64,000 nt of DNA from DATGUP01 sp035301265 (GTDB taxonomy: Bacteria > Bacillota > Bacilli > Bacillales > Amphibacillaceae). Below, piece after piece: positions 46,202 through 57,961 of the stretch. The stretch covers positions 434,001-498,000 of the forward strand of contig DATGUP010000003.1 in the NCBI GenBank assembly GCA_035301265.1, given 5' to 3'. The notes beneath the pieces are model-generated. The model worked only from the letters and a program-made list of their open reading frames with translations. It did not search any database and was not told where the DNA came from. Positions within the stretch are counted from its first letter, which is position 1, and the number at the start of each line of letters is the position of its first letter. The translations under genes and the position numbers were made by a program.

Positions 46202-46240
46202 AAAAAGTCAAAGTCAAGAGGGTCCTGACTTTGACTTTTT
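46202..46240 (-). terminator. Hairpin between dnaK and dnaJ
   Basis: A 15-bp perfect inverted repeat (AAAAAGTCAAAGTCA at 46202-46216 and its complement at 46226-46240) with a 9-nt loop and T run follows the dnaK stop. It probably terminates a share of the hrcA-grpE-dnaK transcripts or protects their 3' ends. Confidence 0.75.
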
Positions 46241-46259
46241 TCTGCTCTTAGTATTTGTT

Positions 46260-48765
<2,506 letters not shown>

Positions 48766-48889
48766 TCGAGCCACCTCCCTCAAACCATTAACCACGATAG
48801 ACTATATCACGAATTCTTGTCAAAAAACAATAATCTGTACTCAAAAAAACAAAAGATTTAATATCTCCTTAAACAATCTTTTTCCTTAA

Positions 48890-49918
48890 TCAATTGTTTT
48901 TAAACCAAAAATGGAGCATATCTGACATTTCATTTGAGACAGCGTGCAAAAGCGTTATAACTTTTTTATATTCCATCCGCGTTGGCCCGAGTAACCCAAT
49001 AGCCCCTACCTGTTCCTCTCCGAGTTGATACGATGTTGTGATCAAACTAAAATCCTTAATTGCATCTAATTTATTTTCATTACCAATGGTCACTTTTATT
49101 CCGTCAGAAGCATCTTTTAATAATTCAGCAATTTTTTCCTCATTTTCTATCATCATATAAAATGAACGGATTTTTTCGATATCATTAAACTCTGGCTGCA
49201 TTAAAATATTAGCTTTACCGCTGATGTATAATTTTACCGGCTGTTCACTGAAAAATGCCGCCCTTAAGTATTTATATATTTCCCTAAAATCGCGAACGTA
49301 TGTCTTCATTAAATCCTTAACTTCTGAATTTAGCTTTTCCGGTATTTTTTCTAACGGAACATCATATAAACGATCATTGAGGATATTGACGACTTTTTCT
49401 AGATCGGATGCATTTATTTTGTCAGGGATGGAAAACGTTCGATTTTCAACATATCCTGTATTTGTTACGAGAATAACAACCGCTGTTGTTGGTGACAATG
49501 TAACGATTTGCAATTGTTTGACACGTGTTTCAAACATTGCGGGGCCGAGAATAAACGAAGTATAGTTTGTTATATCTGATAATATCTCGGCAGACTTCTG
49601 AACGATTTGTTCAAATTCAAAGTAACCTTCTTTTATGATATCTTCAATCATGTTGATCTTATCGTCTTTCGTAGGAAAAGGGATTAAATGATCAACATAA
49701 TAACGATATCCTTTTTCAGAGGGCACTCTTCCAGATGACGAATGGGTTTTTTCAATATAGCCCATTTCTTCAAGGTCTGCCATGACGTTTCGGATTGTTG
49801 CTGGACTGTACGACACATTGTCCTTTTTAGAAATCGTTCGTGATCCCACGGGTTGTGCGGACTTGATGAAATCATCAATAATGACTTGCAAAATCAGCAT
49901 CTGTCGTGCTGTTAACAT
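48890..49918 (-). CDS. hrcA: Heat-inducible transcription repressor HrcA
   Basis: HrcA represses the dnaK and groE genes by binding CIRCE, and needs GroEL to stay active. The 342-residue protein has the winged helix MLTARQMLILQVIIDDFIKS and GSRTISKKDNVSYSPATIRN near 30-50, KTHSSSGRVPSEKGYRYYVD near 60-80, and a GAF-like C-terminal part ending with GPTRMEYKKVI. The ATG at 49918 has GAGGTGATC upstream. It is first in the chaperone operon and autoregulated through the CIRCE next to it. Confidence 0.96.
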   Translation of the reverse strand: MLTARQMLILQVIIDDFIKSAQPVGSRTISKKDNVSYSPATIRNVMADLEEMGYIEKTHSSSGRVPSEKGYRYYVDHLIPFPTKDDKINMIEDIIKEGYFEFEQIVQKSAEILSDITNYTSFILGPAMFETRVKQLQIVTLSPTTAVVILVTNTGYVENRTFSIPDKINASDLEKVVNILNDRLYDVPLEKIPEKLNSEVKDLMKTYVRDFREIYKYLRAAFFSEQPVKLYISGKANILMQPEFNDIEKIRSFYMMIENEEKIAELLKDASDGIKVTIGNENKLDAIKDFSLITTSYQLGEEQVGAIGLLGPTRMEYKKVITLLHAVSNEMSDMLHFWFKNN

Positions 49919-49932
49919 GATGATCACCTCTA

Positions 49933-49959
49933 TTAGCACTCTAATTAGTCGAGTGCTAA
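49933..49959. promoter_or_regulatory. CIRCE operator upstream of hrcA
   Basis: TTAGCACTC-N9-GAGTGCTAA is a perfect CIRCE element, 14 bp upstream of the hrcA start. On the minus strand TTGACA (49993-49998) upstream of it is a consensus -35, with an AT-rich -10 region between them (GATAAT or TAATTT). HrcA binding here would block transcription of hrcA-grpE-dnaK-dnaJ. Confidence 0.95.
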
Positions 49960-49994
49960 TTCTATTTATAAATTATCAAAACGATCATCTATTG

Positions 49995-51152
49995 TCAACG
50001 CACGCATTCTATATCTGCATCATCTAATAAAAACTGTGCAAAAACATTGTTTCCAAACAAAATCCCTTGTTCTGTTAAATAAATGGCTTCCTCGTCTTCA
50101 ACGAGCCATTCTTTTTGCACTAATTTTTCAATCGTCGCTCCGTATATCGTATCAAGAGGAAAACCAAATTTTTTCTCGAACATTTTCTTATTAATCCCTG
50201 AGATCTTTCGCAACCCTAGAAATAACTCTTCCTCGATTTGTTCCTTGAGTGTAATGTTTGTTGTATGTAAGATAGGCTTACCGTCCGCCATCGCTTTTTT
50301 TATATAATGTGGTAACGGTCGGATATTTCCTGTCCGTCTCCCCGGCAAATACCCATGAGCCCCTGCTCCAAAGCCGTAATAATACTCGTTATTCCAATAA
50401 GTCAAATTATGCTTGCTCTCGTAACCGGGCCAGGCAAAATTACTAATTTCATATTGTTTAATCCCCTTGTTATTCATGGCGCGTTTTAAGGCGGCATACA
50501 TTGCCACTTCCTCTTCCTCAGGTGGACGATGCAACTTTCCTTTTTTATACCGTTGATAAAAGATTGTTTTCGGTTCTATCTGTAACGCATATGCAGAATA
50601 ATGTGGTAAATCAAATGCCAATGCTTCTTGGAGTGTTTGTTCAAAATGGTCAAGTGTCTGATGGGGAAGTGCATAAATCAAATCGATGCTAATATTAGTA
50701 AAACCGTTTTGTTTTAAGCGATCAATCGTTTTATATACATCCTTTACTTGATGTGATCTCCCGAGTTCTTTTAACATGTGATCATCAAAAACTTGGACAC
50801 CGAGTGACACGCGATTGACACCAAAGCTTTTCAACAAGCGCATTTTTTCTTCAGCAAACTCACCAGGATTTGCTTCGATCGTAAATTCGTCACAATGACT
50901 AACATCAAATTTTTCATCGATTATTTCCATCAAAGAACGAAGTTGTGACATGTTCAGAGCAGTCGGTGTGCCCCCGCCGATAAATATCGTTTTCACTTTA
51001 TTCTTTCTTCCAAAAACATTTGTATTGATTTCATTTTTTAAAGCAGCAATGTACTCCGTTGCCGCCTTTTCATTATAAAAAAACTTAGTAAAATCACAAT
51101 AATGACAGATTTGCTGACAGAAGGGAATATGTATATAGACAGATTGTATCAT
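49995..51152 (-). CDS. hemW: Radical-SAM heme chaperone HemW
   Basis: HemW, formerly called HemN-like coproporphyrinogen oxidase, binds heme and a 4Fe-4S cluster and delivers heme to respiratory proteins. The 385-residue protein starts MIQSVYIHIPFCQQICHYCD, with the cluster Cys at 12, 16 and 19. It has FIGGGTPTAL near 64 and ISIDLIYALPHQT near 160. The extra fourth cysteine typical of true HemN is absent. It lies between lepA and hrcA, as in B. subtilis. Confidence 0.93.
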   Translation of the reverse strand: MIQSVYIHIPFCQQICHYCDFTKFFYNEKAATEYIAALKNEINTNVFGRKNKVKTIFIGGGTPTALNMSQLRSLMEIIDEKFDVSHCDEFTIEANPGEFAEEKMRLLKSFGVNRVSLGVQVFDDHMLKELGRSHQVKDVYKTIDRLKQNGFTNISIDLIYALPHQTLDHFEQTLQEALAFDLPHYSAYALQIEPKTIFYQRYKKGKLHRPPEEEEVAMYAALKRAMNNKGIKQYEISNFAWPGYESKHNLTYWNNEYYYGFGAGAHGYLPGRRTGNIRPLPHYIKKAMADGKPILHTTNITLKEQIEEELFLGLRKISGINKKMFEKKFGFPLDTIYGATIEKLVQKEWLVEDEEAIYLTEQGILFGNNVFAQFLLDDADIECVR

Positions 51153-51191
51153 TTACCTTCTCTCCTTAATATGATCTTCCACAGGTGGCAT

Positions 51192-51230
51192 CAAAAAAGA
51201 AAACTTTGCAGCCGGAAAAGCAGCAAAGTT
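51192..51230 (-). terminator. Terminator of lepA
   Basis: AACTTTGC/GCAAAGTT (51202-51209 and 51223-51230) forms a stem followed on the minus strand by TTTTCTTTTTTG. It lies just past the lepA stop and before hemW. Confidence 0.7.
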
Positions 51231-51242
51231 CATTTCTATTCT

Positions 51243-53051
51243 TTAATCTTCATCCATTTGCAACACAGACATGAACGCTTCTTGTGGAATTTCAACAGAC
51301 CCAACCATTTTCATTCGTTTTTTACCTTCTTTTTGTTTTTCCAGCAATTTCCGCTTCCGAGAAACATCGCCACCATAACATTTTGATAAAACATTTTTCC
51401 GCATCGCTTTGATCGTTGAGCGAGCGATAATTTTGTTACCGATAGCAGCCTGTACTGGTACTTCAAATTGCTGTCTCGGAATAAGATCTTTTAATTTTTC
51501 CACGATATGTTTACCGCGTTCGTAAGCGAAGTCGCGATGGACAATAAATGATAATGCATCGATTTTTTCCCGGTTAAGTAAAATATCCATTTTAATCAGA
51601 TTTGATGGACGATAGCCGATCGGTTCATAATCAAATGAAGCATAACCTTTAGTATGAGATTTAAGCTGATCAAAAAAATCATAAACAATCTCTGACAGTG
51701 GCATATCATAGATAACATTGACGCGAATATCATCCAGATATTCCATATTGACAAATTGCCCTCGTTTTTGCTGAGCAATTTCCATAACTTTGCCGACAAA
51801 ATCATGCGGAACCATAATTGTCGCTTGTACAAATGGTTCTCGTATTTCTTGAACATGCTGTGGATCGGGCATCATCGATGGATTATCCACTTCAATCATC
51901 GTTCCATCTGTCTGTTCTACTTCATAAACAACGCTTGGAGCGGTTGTAATTAACTCTATATTGAATTCTCGTTCAATTCGTTCTTGAATGATTTCCATAT
52001 GCAAAAGACCGAGGAAACCACACCGAAAACCGAAACCGAGAGCCTGAGATGTTTCAGCTTCATATTTCAATGAGGCATCGTTTAATTCAAGGCGTTCCAA
52101 CGCTTCACGCAAATCATTGTATTTGTCGGAGTCAGTCGGGTACAAACCGCAAAATACCATCGGATTGAGCGGTTTATAACCGGGAAGCGGTTCGCTCGCT
52201 TCTCGATTGGCATGTGTGATTGTATCGCCAACGCGCGTATCGCTAATATTTTTAATTGACGCTGTCAAATAACCAACATCACCGACTTCAAGTCGTTCTT
52301 GTTGGACAGGCTTAGGCGTAAATACGCCGACTTCATTGACTTCATATGTTTGTCCAGTCGCCATCATTTTAATTTGATCACCGTTTTTAAGTACGCCCTC
52401 TTTAACACAAACATAGGCGACAACACCGCGGTATGAATCATACAGTGAATCAAAAACTAAAGCTTTAAGCGGTGCTTCACGGTCTCCAGAAGGCGGCGGA
52501 ATCGTTTCGACAATGCGTTCAAGAATTTCCTCGATTCCGATGTTGTCTTTAGCTGATGCTAGGATGACTTCATCCTTATCGATCCCGATGACTTCTTCCA
52601 ATTCTAGCGCCACTCGCTCAGGGTCAGCGTTTGGCAAATCGATTTTATTAATGACAGGAATGATTTCCAAATCGTTATCCAATGCAAGATAAACATTGGC
52701 AAGCGTTTGCGCTTCAATCCCTTGTGCTGCATCGACCACAAGTATCGCGCCTTCACAAGCCGCAAGGCTTCTCGACACTTCATATGTAAAGTCAACATGG
52801 CCAGGTGTATCAATCAAATGAAATATATAGTCTTCACCATTCTTGGCGGAATAATTTAGCTGAACAGCATTCAATTTAATCGTAATGCCTCGCTCTCTTT
52901 CCAAATCCATGGCATCTAAAAATTGTTCTTTCATCTCGCGTTGTGTTAATGCTTTTGTGTTTTCTAATATACGGTCAGCAAGCGTTGATTTTCCATGATC
53001 AATATGCGCGATAATGGAGAAGTTGCGCACATTTCGTTGTTTTTTCGACAT
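51243..53051 (-). CDS. lepA: Elongation factor 4 (LepA)
   Basis: LepA is a ribosome-bound GTPase related to EF-G that aids translation and subunit biogenesis. The 602-residue protein has G1 [13 protein letters not shown] near 16-28, switch region [20 protein letters not shown] near 82 and [10 protein letters not shown] near 136. The C-terminal LepA-specific domain has [26 protein letters not shown]. The ATG at 53051 has GAGG upstream. The length is normal. Confidence 0.97.
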   Translation of the reverse strand: MSKKQRNVRNFSIIAHIDHGKSTLADRILENTKALTQREMKEQFLDAMDLERERGITIKLNAVQLNYSAKNGEDYIFHLIDTPGHVDFTYEVSRSLAACEGAILVVDAAQGIEAQTLANVYLALDNDLEIIPVINKIDLPNADPERVALELEEVIGIDKDEVILASAKDNIGIEEILERIVETIPPPSGDREAPLKALVFDSLYDSYRGVVAYVCVKEGVLKNGDQIKMMATGQTYEVNEVGVFTPKPVQQERLEVGDVGYLTASIKNISDTRVGDTITHANREASEPLPGYKPLNPMVFCGLYPTDSDKYNDLREALERLELNDASLKYEAETSQALGFGFRCGFLGLLHMEIIQERIEREFNIELITTAPSVVYEVEQTDGTMIEVDNPSMMPDPQHVQEIREPFVQATIMVPHDFVGKVMEIAQQKRGQFVNMEYLDDIRVNVIYDMPLSEIVYDFFDQLKSHTKGYASFDYEPIGYRPSNLIKMDILLNREKIDALSFIVHRDFAYERGKHIVEKLKDLIPRQQFEVPVQAAIGNKIIARSTIKAMRKNVLSKCYGGDVSRKRKLLEKQKEGKKRMKMVGSVEIPQEAFMSVLQMDED

Positions 53052-53155
53052 GTATGTTTCCTCACTCCTACGAAACATTTACCTCTTTTATATAAACTCA
53101 ACTAGCATAGATTATAGCAATTGCACATGCTACATTCAATGTGAAAGATTGTAGA

Positions 53156-53184
53156 CAAAAATAAGACGTCATAGCCGACGTCTT
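53156..53184 (-). terminator. Terminator of spoIIP-yqxA
   Basis: AAGACGTC/GACGTCTT (53163-53170 and 53177-53184) is followed on the minus strand by ATTTTTG, 16 bp past the yqxA stop. Confidence 0.72.
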
Positions 53185-53200
53185 TAAAAATCAAATAAGT

Positions 53201-53515
53201 TTATTTAAAAAACAGTTGAGCAATTTGATATAATATTTGAACAACAAGGTCATAAAAACGTGTCACAATGGCTTCCATTGAAGCAGCTGCCTTCTGTGTG
53301 AAGTGAGCCGATGATGCACCAGCATCGACCAAGTGCTCGTCAACCATCTGTTCTTGAGCGAGCGGAGCGCCTTGGTTTTCCTCCGTGTCCGTGATTTCTT
53401 CTGTCTCTATAGTTGCTGGTATCTCTTCACTGTCAATTTGTCCGCGGTCGATACCAACAACAAGACCCGCTAAAAAAAATACGGTGATCAATAATAGGAC
53501 AACAAGCGAACGCAA
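53201..53515 (-). CDS. yqxA: DUF3679 family protein YqxA
   Basis: This 104-residue protein has one N-terminal membrane segment (about residues 3-21), an acidic Glu/Thr-rich linker and a C-terminal amphipathic region. It matches B. subtilis YqxA in size, topology and place between spoIIP and lepA. The start is TTG, with GAGG about 12 nt upstream, 3 bp after spoIIP. The function is unknown; co-transcription with spoIIP suggests expression in sporulation. Confidence 0.78.
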   Translation of the reverse strand: MRSLVVLLLITVFFLAGLVVGIDRGQIDSEEIPATIETEEITDTEENQGAPLAQEQMVDEHLVDAGASSAHFTQKAAASMEAIVTRFYDLVVQILYQIAQLFFK

Positions 53516-53518
53516 GGT

Positions 53519-54694
53519 TTATTCATCCTCTCCCACATTTACATTAACTTCTTCTGCATCCCAATAAAACTCACTGAAAATTTCTGCCAATATATCGGCT
53601 GAGCGATAGAGCTCCTCCATGTCGTTTCCTACACCACCGATCTCAATCGTTAACGCGTTTTCCGATACATCTTGGTTGTATATTCCATTATTGCCCGAGC
53701 CGCCTTTTGTTATAACACCTCTGCTCAAACCGGGATAGGTTTCTTCAATTAAATCGTTTAGTTGGGTAGCCAGAGCGAGATTATTTTCATATGTATCATG
53801 TTCCTCACCGACAACAAACATTATTTTTGCATACGTTTCGCCTTCCATTTCCATCGTTGTATGTTTTCTAGACATGCCGTCACGGTGGATGTCAAAAACA
53901 AAGTTCAAATGTTCATTTGTCGAGAATGCTTCTTCAACAACTTGCCTTGATGCTTCATAGGATTGTCCATATTCCCAATCTTTTTCATTTAAAACATCCA
54001 TAATATCGGTTTCATCAACAATTGCACCAATTCCATTGACTTCCAAACTTTCTGCCAAACGTTCGCTTATTTTGGTCACATTCACTTCATCGTGATGGGC
54101 TAGATCTGGGTCATCTATATCAGGTAAATGTGGTAAAAATGATTCGCGGTTATGCGTGTTATAAATGAAGACCACTTTCTTCTCCGCCGTATCCGGTATA
54201 CTTTGTTTAGTTTGGTCATCTTCATCCGTTTCTTCTATAACAGCTTCGCGCTCACGCAAAACATCTTCAAGAGGTGGGGAAGATTCAATCGGCAAGTTAG
54301 TGTAATCCGTCCCTTTACCAGCTACAATAATACGATTACCGAAAAGCGCGAACCCGGGAATTTCTTGTCCCAGAAGACTTCTTGGATCATCCGGCCTCAT
54401 GCTTGTAGCCATCTGAAATAACGTTTTAGACAAACCGGGAGGCGACTCATCTTCTGGAAAAGCGTGGCGAAAACTCCGATTTTCTAACCCTAACAAATAT
54501 AAAAATATCGAGCTGTCGATTTTGCTTGTCCAATTCGTAATGGTATTGGATGATATTCGATATGCCGGTTTAATCGTCGTTAACAAACCGATTGCAACAA
54601 ATAAAATAATCACAACGACAATATACATACCACTTTTAGCATAAAAGAGATGATATATCTTTCTATTCCGATTTGGCTTGATCTTCCACTTCAT
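53519..54694 (-). CDS. spoIIP: Stage II sporulation protein P
   Basis: SpoIIP is an amidase and endopeptidase that, with SpoIID and SpoIIM, thins septal peptidoglycan for engulfment. The 391-residue protein has one N-terminal membrane segment (about 22-42), a linker with LFGNRIIVAGKGTDYTNLP, and an amidase domain with VFIYNTHNRESFLP near 175-188 (metal His and Glu) and VFDIHRDGMSRKHT near 267-280 (metal His). It ends with an acidic tail. AAGGGTGG precedes the ATG. Confidence 0.95.
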   Translation of the reverse strand: MKWKIKPNRNRKIYHLFYAKSGMYIVVVIILFVAIGLLTTIKPAYRISSNTITNWTSKIDSSIFLYLLGLENRSFRHAFPEDESPPGLSKTLFQMATSMRPDDPRSLLGQEIPGFALFGNRIIVAGKGTDYTNLPIESSPPLEDVLREREAVIEETDEDDQTKQSIPDTAEKKVVFIYNTHNRESFLPHLPDIDDPDLAHHDEVNVTKISERLAESLEVNGIGAIVDETDIMDVLNEKDWEYGQSYEASRQVVEEAFSTNEHLNFVFDIHRDGMSRKHTTMEMEGETYAKIMFVVGEEHDTYENNLALATQLNDLIEETYPGLSRGVITKGGSGNNGIYNQDVSENALTIEIGGVGNDMEELYRSADILAEIFSEFYWDAEEVNVNVGEDE

Positions 54695-54827
54695 GGTTCC
54701 ACCCTTCCCCTCGAAGCTGTTATCTATTAAAAACGTATGTTACAGCTCCAAAAAGTAGAACCATTTATCCAATCCAAATTAAAGGCGCATCAATCTACTA
54801 ACCAATAATAGATATAGATAATGTGCT

Positions 54828-55913
54828 TTATCGTGTATAAGAACCTAAATTATCGACCGTTACTTTGTCATGCATGGCTGCGTTGACACCTGAAGCTAGA
54901 AGATTTGCCATATCCTTCATAAAACCATCTACTTCCTTCGGTGTAACCATCATATTATGCCCGATCGGCGTCAATACATCTTTGATCAGTGCCCGTTTTT
55001 CCTCATCTGACAACATTCCAACCATTCCTAGAAAAGTTTGTCGCTGTTTTTCATCTGGTATATCGTCTTTATTAAATTGTTTTTTACCAAAAGAAAACCC
55101 TGTCGGCGCGATTGTTTTTGCTGGCCTATCTTTTTCACGCCACTCTCTTCCTAAGTGTTTCAGGAGAAAGTCGATAGTATCGCTTGTGATTGTGACCGCA
55201 TCGACAACCGTTGGAACTCCGACAGCCAAAACGGGAATACCTAAAGTATCTTGGCTCAATTCCTTACGCTTGTTTCCCACGCCTGAACCAGGATGAATTC
55301 CGGAATCGGATAACTGAATCGTTTCATGAATCCGCTCGATAGAACGGGATGCGAGCGCATCGATGGCAATCACAAAATCGGGACTGAACTTCTCGATTAT
55401 GCCAAAAATAATATCGCTTGTTTCAATACCCGTAACCCCCATAACACCAGGAGTAACAGCGGCAACTGGCCGGTACCCTTCTGAAACTGTTTCATATCCC
55501 AATTGAAATAAATGGCTTGTAACAAGAACTTTCTCTGTAGTCATTGGGCCAAGAGCATCTGGTGTGACATGTCCATTACCCAATCCAACGATCAATCCTG
55601 TCCCATTTTTCGGAATATTATTTTTATCTAATAACCGGTCCAACTCTTTTGCAAGAATAACTGCTGCATCTTTCTGCTTTTTAGTATCTTGTTTTTTAAC
55701 ACCATCGGCATAAATAGTAACATAAGCACCAGGCTTTTTATTGATTAATTCACTGCCTTCAGATGTGATATCTACATGGGAAATTTTAATATTGTTTTCC
55801 CATCGATCTTTTACGGTTACACCTTTTACACTGTCTTTAGATTTTCCTTGTTTTTCAATATACATATCTTTAGCTTCAACGGCGAGGTCCGTTCTAACTT
55901 GATAAGTTTCCAT
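54828..55913 (-). CDS. gpr: Germination protease GPR
   Basis: GPR degrades the small acid-soluble spore proteins in the first minutes of germination. It is made in the forespore as an inactive zymogen that removes its own N-terminal peptide. The 361-residue protein has the propeptide [30 protein letters not shown] near 115 and [12 protein letters not shown] near 188. The ATG at 55913 has AAAGGATG upstream. I found no clear sigma-G promoter. Confidence 0.95.
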   Translation of the reverse strand: METYQVRTDLAVEAKDMYIEKQGKSKDSVKGVTVKDRWENNIKISHVDITSEGSELINKKPGAYVTIYADGVKKQDTKKQKDAAVILAKELDRLLDKNNIPKNGTGLIVGLGNGHVTPDALGPMTTEKVLVTSHLFQLGYETVSEGYRPVAAVTPGVMGVTGIETSDIIFGIIEKFSPDFVIAIDALASRSIERIHETIQLSDSGIHPGSGVGNKRKELSQDTLGIPVLAVGVPTVVDAVTITSDTIDFLLKHLGREWREKDRPAKTIAPTGFSFGKKQFNKDDIPDEKQRQTFLGMVGMLSDEEKRALIKDVLTPIGHNMMVTPKEVDGFMKDMANLLASGVNAAMHDKVTVDNLGSYTR

Positions 55914-55990
55914 ACAAATCATCCTTTCTTTAAATGCGTTACTCATATAATTCACAAATCAAGTGAAAAAATGCAAAATCAGGTTCCTAT

Positions 55991-56019
55991 TTGAAATGCT
56001 GATGCGCCTTTGATAGAAT
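55991..56019 (+). promoter_or_regulatory. Sigma-A promoter of rpsT
   Basis: TTGAAA (55991-55996), 17 bp, TAGAAT (56014-56019) lies about 30 bp before the rpsT start. Confidence 0.7.
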
Positions 56020-56051
56020 TATCTTGTTCATAATTTCTGGAGGTGACGAAA

Positions 56052-56318
56052 TTGGCTAATATTAAATCTGCGATTAAACGCATAAGAACCAACAACAAAA
56101 AGCGTGCATTGAACCAATCGTATAAATCCGATATGCGCACACAAATCAAACATGTTGAAAAACTAATCGAAGCAGGTGATGCAGAAGGGGCAAAAGCAGC
56201 TTTCCATAAGGCATCTCGTAAAATTGACAAAGCTATTCAAAAAGGGGTCATCCACCGGAATAACGGAAACCGACATAAAGCCCGTTTAGCACAAAAAATG
56301 AAGTCTTTAGGCGCATAA
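56052..56318 (+). CDS. rpsT: 30S ribosomal protein S20
   Basis: S20 is a primary 16S-rRNA binding protein. The 88-residue, very basic three-helix protein starts MANIKSAIKRIRTNNKKRAL and ends KARLAQKMKSLGA. I chose the TTG at 56052, because GGAGGTGA lies about 5 nt upstream and the protein then has the standard length. The GTG at 56043 lies inside that site. It has its own promoter and terminator. Confidence 0.96.
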   Translation: MANIKSAIKRIRTNNKKRALNQSYKSDMRTQIKHVEKLIEAGDAEGAKAAFHKASRKIDKAIQKGVIHRNNGNRHKARLAQKMKSLGA

Positions 56319-56320
56319 TA

Positions 56321-56351
56321 AAAAAACGATCCAGTCTTAGGATCGTTTTTT
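56321..56351. terminator. Bidirectional terminator between rpsT and holA
   Basis: A 12-bp perfect stem (AAAAAACGATCC at 56321-56332 and its complement at 56340-56351) overlaps the holA stop and serves both converging genes. Confidence 0.9.
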
Positions 56352-57381
56352 ATTTGCCTATCGAATAAATTAAATCATAAAGCAACATTTCAAAGGCCAA
56401 GTGTTTATCCATTTTCCCTTGTTTTATAACACTATCTTTTTCGGTTAAAATGTTCAATATATTCTTTAATTCATGCAGCCGAAAGCTTTTTTCTCTATTT
56501 CCGGCTATTTTAACAACATATGGATGAACGCCTAGTTGTTTCTGCATTTGTACAGGACTATAGCCTTTTTGTTTTAACCGTTTAACATGGAGAATATTGC
56601 GGAACTGAAAAGCTAATAAACCGATTAGAGCAAGAGGATCTTCCTTCATTTTTGCTAAATCTCTGTAAATCAATATCGCCTCATGTAAATCGCGTTCGAT
56701 AACCGCATCGACGAGCTTTAACGCCGTGCCGTCCATAGTATGTGATACAAGGCTATTGACAACATCTTTAGTAATGGTTCCTCCCTTTCCAACATACAAG
56801 GACAGTTTGTCAAGCTCATTCTGAACCATGTATAAATCTGTCGACAGTTTTTCTTCCAATATAACGAATGCATCTTGAGCAATTGTAACCTGCATGCTAT
56901 CAGCTAAATGCTTAAGCCATTGTCGTAAATCGCTTGGTTTTACCGGTTTGCATTCAGCAATAGTCCCTTTCTTTTTTAATTGTTTACTTATTTTTTTCCG
57001 TTCATCTATTTTCTCAAAATATCCGATCATCATAATGACCGAATAGTCAACCGGGTTGTCAAGATATGTTTGTAACTTAGCTAGATCATGTGAAAATGGA
57101 AGCTTGTCCGGCTTTGTTTGCAAAAAGACTGGGTTTTCAGCAATGATCAGTTTTTTATCACCAAAGAACGGGTATGTTTCCGCATCGCGCACGACATCTT
57201 GAATGGGCACTTCTCTTAAATCATATGTCGAAACATTTTCAACGTCTTCAACGGGCAAAAGCGCTTTTTTAATCTGTTTCTTTAAATGGTGAATGAAATA
57301 ATTTTCCGTTCCATATAATAAGTACACTGGTGAAATTTGCTGCTTCTTTATTTGCTGTAAAACATCCATATACGATGCCAT
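56350..57381 (-). CDS. holA: DNA polymerase III delta subunit
   Basis: The delta subunit opens the sliding clamp in the clamp loader. The 343-residue protein (YqeN in B. subtilis) has SPVYLLYGTENYFIHHLKKQ near 17-36, AETYPFFGDKKLIIAENP near 67, KISKQLKKKGTIAECKP and the C-terminal helical collar domain. The ATG at 57381 has GGGGTG upstream. Confidence 0.93.
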   Translation of the reverse strand: MASYMDVLQQIKKQQISPVYLLYGTENYFIHHLKKQIKKALLPVEDVENVSTYDLREVPIQDVVRDAETYPFFGDKKLIIAENPVFLQTKPDKLPFSHDLAKLQTYLDNPVDYSVIMMIGYFEKIDERKKISKQLKKKGTIAECKPVKPSDLRQWLKHLADSMQVTIAQDAFVILEEKLSTDLYMVQNELDKLSLYVGKGGTITKDVVNSLVSHTMDGTALKLVDAVIERDLHEAILIYRDLAKMKEDPLALIGLLAFQFRNILHVKRLKQKGYSPVQMQKQLGVHPYVVKIAGNREKSFRLHELKNILNILTEKDSVIKQGKMDKHLAFEMLLYDLIYSIGK

Positions 57382-57700
57382 TTCGCTTCACCCCAAACTA
57401 TGTTATTTTCATCGTAAGGTGATGAAGAGAAAATGGCAAGAAAAATATTATGAGGGGGACTTGTCTTCCCCAACTTTTAACGCCAATATCCCCCTCTTAT
57501 CTATATAAACGTTTAAAATGCAGGCCTAGGAACTGCCTTTTAAACGGTATTTACACGTTAGTTTGGCGTTGGTGTGATCAAAATATAGCTGTTAACTCTT
57601 TCAAAAACTGAGATTGGTTAATGTTTTATGAACTTTTTTCATTAAAAGTGGATTTTTTCAAGCATTTATTTTATACTTAAGTTGTATAGGAGGGGTAAAC
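57382..57700. other. Intergenic region holding two inverted repeats
   Basis: No gene is visible between the divergent holA and yqzM. GAGGGGG (57452-57458) can pair with CCCCCTC (57490-57496). CGTTTAAAATGCAG (57510-57523) pairs with CTGCCTTTTAAACG (57533-57546), with one mismatch in 14 bp and a 9-nt loop. Neither has a T run, so they are not obvious terminators. They may be a regulatory RNA or protein-binding palindromes. Confidence 0.45.
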
Positions 57701-57835
57701 GTGAACGAATTTGAAAAAGATCCACAATCCAAAAATAACGATGTCGTTGATTCCATCAAGGGATTCGGTTTTTCCTTTCTGTTTTTTGTTCTCATTTTTG
57801 CCATCGGTACCATTATCAGTGTTGTCAACAGCTAA
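57701..57835 (+). CDS. yqzM: YqzM family small membrane protein
   Basis: This is a 44-residue protein with a charged N terminus (MNEFEKDPQSKNNDVVDSIK) and one membrane helix (about residues 21-42). The start is GTG at 57701, 7 nt after AGGAGGGG. Size, N-terminal sequence and position beside comEC and holA match B. subtilis YqzM. The function is unknown. It is easily missed because of its length. Confidence 0.85.
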   Translation: MNEFEKDPQSKNNDVVDSIKGFGFSFLFFVLIFAIGTIISVVNS

Positions 57836-57905
57836 TTCAGCAAAAAAGCCGAAATACCCCAATTGCAACGGTTTGTATAACAAAATGACAAAATAATGAT
57901 TAAAG

Positions 57906-57933
57906 AAAGAGGCTGCTATACAGTCTCTTTTTT
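57906..57933 (+). terminator. Terminator of yqzM
   Basis: AAAGAGGCTG (57906-57915) pairs with CAGTCTCTTT (57921-57930) through one G-T pair, followed by TTT on the plus strand. Confidence 0.75.
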
Positions 57934-57961
57934 CCTAATTTGTAAACATTGTATATATAGT

